From positions 62,001 to 126,000 of the forward strand of contig CALAJV010000015.1 in assembly GCA_937922805.1 (NCBI GenBank): 64,000 bases of DNA, written 5' to 3'. This stretch comes from an uncultured Acidimicrobiales bacterium (GTDB taxonomy: Bacteria; Actinomycetota; Acidimicrobiia; Acidimicrobiales; SZUA-35). Positions 61,816-64,000 of this stretch are shown here, piece by piece. A program made the position numbers and the translations under genes. Below the pieces are notes generated by a model that worked only from the letters and a program-made list of their open reading frames with translations, searched no databases and was not told the origin of the DNA. Every line of letters begins with the position of its first letter. The stretch's first letter is position 1.

Positions 61816-61890
61816 GTTACTCACCGTGTTAAGGCTGCGTATTCTGACTAACGTTCGCCTCACAACCATCGATTCGCTGACAGGAGAGCA

Positions 61891-62802
61891 ATGACCACCG
61901 AGAAGGTATCCGACATCTTCCGACCCGAAGACTGGGATGACGTTCCCGGTTTCGATTTCACTGACATTACGTACCACCGAGCCAAGAATGTTGGTGCGGT
62001 CCGGATTGCCTTCGATCGACCGGAAATCCGCAACGCCTTTCGACCACACACGGTGGACGAGTTGTATCGCGCCCTTGATCATGCTCGCCAAGCAACCGAC
62101 GTTGGAGCGGTTCTGCTCACTGGTAACGGGCCTTCGCCGAAAGACGGTGGTTGGGCTTTTTGTTCTGGCGGCGATCAGCGAATTCGAGGCAAAGATGGTT
62201 ACCGCTACGCCGAGGGCGAAACTGCGGAGTCAATCGATCCGGGCCGAAGTGGTCGACTCCATATCCTCGAATGTCAGCGTCTAATCCGAATGATGCCAAA
62301 AGTTGTCATTTGTGTCGTGCCCGGGTGGGCGGCTGGTGGAGGCCATAGCCTTCATGTCGTATCAGATTTGACTATCGCCAGCGCCGAGCACGCTCGATTC
62401 AAACAAACCGATACTGACGTGGCAAGCTTTGATGGAGGGTTTGGTTCGGCTCTGTTGGCTCGCCAAGTTGGACAAAAGGTAGCGAGAGAGATCTTCTTCC
62501 TCGGCCGGACCTACACCGCGCAAGAAGCGCAACGCCAAGGAGTCGTCAACGCAGTAGTGGCCCATGCTGACCTCGAGGCTGAAGCGCTCCAGTGGGCGGC
62601 CGAAATCTGTGCCAAGAGCCCAACCGCACAAAGAATGGCCAAGTTTGCTTTGAACTTGATTGACGACGGTCTGGTGGGCCAGCAGGTCTTCGCCGGGGAG
62701 GCAACGCGGCTAGCCTATATGACCGAAGAAGCCCAAGAAGGACGCGATGCGTTCCTTGAAAAACGAGATCCCGACTGGTCCTCGTTTCCCTACCACTTCT
62801 GA
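61891..62802 (+). CDS. menB: 1,4-Dihydroxy-2-naphthoyl-CoA synthase
   Basis: A 303-residue crotonase-fold enzyme that closes the naphthoquinone ring. GWAFCSGGDQRIRG, PGWAAGGGHSLHVVSDLTIAS, TDTDVASFDGGFGS and the C-terminal DPDWSSFPYHF are the MenB marks; Asp and Tyr of the catalytic group lie in the third and fourth motifs. It follows menD by 75 bp. menE, menA, menF and menG are outside the window. Confidence 0.95.
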   Translation: MTTEKVSDIFRPEDWDDVPGFDFTDITYHRAKNVGAVRIAFDRPEIRNAFRPHTVDELYRALDHARQATDVGAVLLTGNGPSPKDGGWAFCSGGDQRIRGKDGYRYAEGETAESIDPGRSGRLHILECQRLIRMMPKVVICVVPGWAAGGGHSLHVVSDLTIASAEHARFKQTDTDVASFDGGFGSALLARQVGQKVAREIFFLGRTYTAQEAQRQGVVNAVVAHADLEAEALQWAAEICAKSPTAQRMAKFALNLIDDGLVGQQVFAGEATRLAYMTEEAQEGRDAFLEKRDPDWSSFPYHF

Positions 62803-62815
62803 ACAACCGTACGAG

Positions 62816-63295
62816 TCAACTAGTTAGCGGCGGAATAACAATTCCTCGCCGGTTCAACGACCAGCCGAGCTCAAGCTGAGCTGGTTCGTCTACCCCAGCG
62901 ATAAGTAAGCGATCATCGCTCCACTGATAAATTGCTTTCTGCCCAAACTTGGCTCCGATTTCGATCGCGACTTCAAGGTCAATGTTCAAAATGGCAAAAC
63001 CTGGTTCGGCAAAGCCGCCATCGATTGCACTTCCGACACTGTCGAGACACTCGTGATCGAGCAACATTGTCTCAAGCTGCTGATGTCGAGATTGATTTCG
63101 TTGCTCCAAAACATCAGCGGAGACAGTCGAGTCGATCGAACCTCCAGGGTTGTACGCGGTCACGATATGTACCGCATTGTCGAATGGGAACGACCCCACT
63201 TGTCCTACTTCGTCGGGGCGCAGAACAGCCGAGCCCGATTCAAGCTCGAGGGTTACTACCGCCAGCGCAAACGCAGCCCAAATCTCATCCATCAC
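62816..63295 (-). CDS. DUF3293 protein
   Basis: A 159-residue protein of no known function. VHIVTAYNPGGSID near residue 43 and the C-terminal AIEIGAKFGQKAIYQWSDDRLLIAG match the DUF3293 pattern (the AYNP turn and the GQ-A-Y-W motif), with GFAEPGFAILNID between. It has no signal or membrane segment. It converges on menB, 13 bp apart. Confidence 0.75.
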   Translation of the reverse strand: MMDEIWAAFALAVVTLELESGSAVLRPDEVGQVGSFPFDNAVHIVTAYNPGGSIDSTVSADVLEQRNQSRHQQLETMLLDHECLDSVGSAIDGGFAEPGFAILNIDLEVAIEIGAKFGQKAIYQWSDDRLLIAGVDEPAQLELGWSLNRRGIVIPPLTS

Positions 63296-63352
63296 CTAGC
63301 CGACTGTACTGGGTCGTATCGTCAACCTAGTTGCCAGCCGGTTATATACCGA

Positions 63353-64000
63353 TCAGCCCAAAACGTCGGATGCGGCTAGGACATACCCAAGGGCCGCCAT
63401 CCCCATGAGCGCCAAGAACGTGATAGCGGCATAACCGGCCGCCCGGGTCACAGTAACTACTTGTGAGCGCCGTTTCGACCTCGTCCCGCTCGGCTTGAGC
63501 TCTCGTTCCTTAGTCGCCGCAGTCTCCGACCTCGGCGACCGAGCCGGAGTATCCGACGTCAATTTGGCCGCCGACCGAGGACGTAGGGCATCGTCTTTCG
63601 GGCCGGCTGACTTAGCTTCTTCGGCGGCCCTAGCTGCTTGCACCGCGGACGATGGCGGCCGACCAAGTCGTTTGTTAGCTGGCTTTGGGTTTATAGGAGG
63701 CGGCTCATCCCGTGTGGATTCAACTGGTCTCGGTTGCGGAACACCATTCAACAAAATCGGTTGATGATCGACTTGTCTGTCATCAGTTCTCGGAACAGTG
63801 AAGTCTTGTGTTTGTTGTCTATCTGCCCTAGCCGAGTTCGGTTCTTCAGTGGATGAGTTCGGCTCAGACTTCAACGGTGGTGAAGGTGGACCTGACGAGT
63901 CGTTTTCATCTGGTTCGTCTACGTCTGGCTCGGCCACGTCCGATTCAGCCACGTGCGGCTCGGCCACATGCGGCTCAACTACCTCCGGCTCGGCCACGTC
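63353..64000 (-). CDS. Repeat-rich protein with C-terminal membrane helix, cut by the window edge
   Basis: At least 215 residues; the frame runs off the right edge and the true start is not seen. The visible N-terminal part has units of five residues of the A-E-P-x-V type. A Pro/Ser/Thr/Lys-rich, probably disordered stretch follows. The last 40 residues carry a basic stretch (SKRRSQ) and one membrane helix (AAGYAAITFLALMGMAALGYVLAAS). Function unknown; the layout suits a membrane-anchored regulator or cell-envelope protein. Confidence 0.7.
   Translation of the reverse strand, partial: DVAEPEVVEPHVAEPHVAESDVAEPDVDEPDENDSSGPPSPPLKSEPNSSTEEPNSARADRQQTQDFTVPRTDDRQVDHQPILLNGVPQPRPVESTRDEPPPINPKPANKRLGRPPSSAVQAARAAEEAKSAGPKDDALRPRSAAKLTSDTPARSPRSETAATKERELKPSGTRSKRRSQVVTVTRAAGYAAITFLALMGMAALGYVLAASDVLG
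63921..64000 (-). repeat. 15-bp tandem repeats at the right edge
   Basis: Five and a third degenerate 15-bp units (for example acgtgcggctcggcc on the plus strand) encode the A-E-P-x-V repeats. The array continues beyond the window, so its full length is unknown. Confidence 0.85.

Overview
The window is about 64 kb of bacterial chromosome with moderately high G+C, dense genes on both strands, frequent GTG/TTG starts and many 1-4 bp overlaps. Gene content points to an actinobacterium: a citrate synthase with an N-terminal helix-turn-helix next to a second citrate synthase, a CpaE/CpaF pair, a classical menaquinone pathway, a PGRP-type amidase, a SoxR with the 2Fe-2S cysteine cluster and an amt-glnK pair. 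An aquatic member of the Acidimicrobiia would fit, but that placement is inference only. I see no phage genes, insertion sequences, rRNA, tRNA or CRISPR arrays.

Layout, left to right. 1-6.3 kb: a probable divergent gene start, a carotenoid oxygenase, a thiamine ABC transporter (thiB-thiP-thiQ) under a TPP riboswitch, and a YbaK-type deacylase. 6.3-9.6 kb: an orphan winged-helix regulator, ammonium transporter, PII protein and SoxR. 9.6-13.5 kb: cysS and, divergently, a molybdate transporter modABC. 13.7-20.3 kb: an SDR, two divergent citrate synthases with palindromes between them, a thioesterase/small protein/metallo-hydrolase operon and a class III CoA-transferase. 20.4-26 kb: a membrane-anchored beta-helix protein with a Ser/Asp-rich stalk, a LOG-family protein, a candidate selenoprotein, a DUF533 protein and a UMF1-type transporter. 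26-37.1 kb: purine genes on the minus strand (purL with PurS-like N-terminus, purQ, purC, purF, a purD-purM fusion, purN, guaB), covering most of the route to IMP and the first step to GMP. 37.3-48 kb: FAH-family hydrolase, two HAD phosphatases, cpaE-cpaF, a MauE-like membrane protein, a methyltransferase, two SDRs and a thiolase. 48-54.4 kb: a lipoprotein, PGRP amidase, glycogen-debranching-type glucosidase, glycosyltransferase and DUF2085 membrane protein. 54.4-57.7 kb: a vitamin B12 transporter (btuF-btuC-btuD) under a cobalamin riboswitch. 58.1-62.8 kb: menC, menH, menD and menB. The window ends in a DUF3293 protein and a truncated repeat-rich membrane protein.

The most unusual item is at 23459-23764. 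A 101-codon reading frame runs through one in-frame UGA (codon 30). The UGA is followed at 15 nt by a perfect 6-bp hairpin whose apical loop is GGUC, the same loop as in the E. coli fdhF SECIS element, and the UGA itself lies in a possible basal stem. This suggests a small, previously unannotated selenoprotein that gene callers would truncate to about 66 aa or miss. No selenocysteine machinery lies in the window, so this remains a hypothesis with clear tests.

Two riboswitches show their output plainly. The TPP aptamer abuts the thiB ribosome-binding site, and the cobalamin aptamer is followed by a small hairpin that buries the btuF Shine-Dalgarno sequence just before a TTG start.
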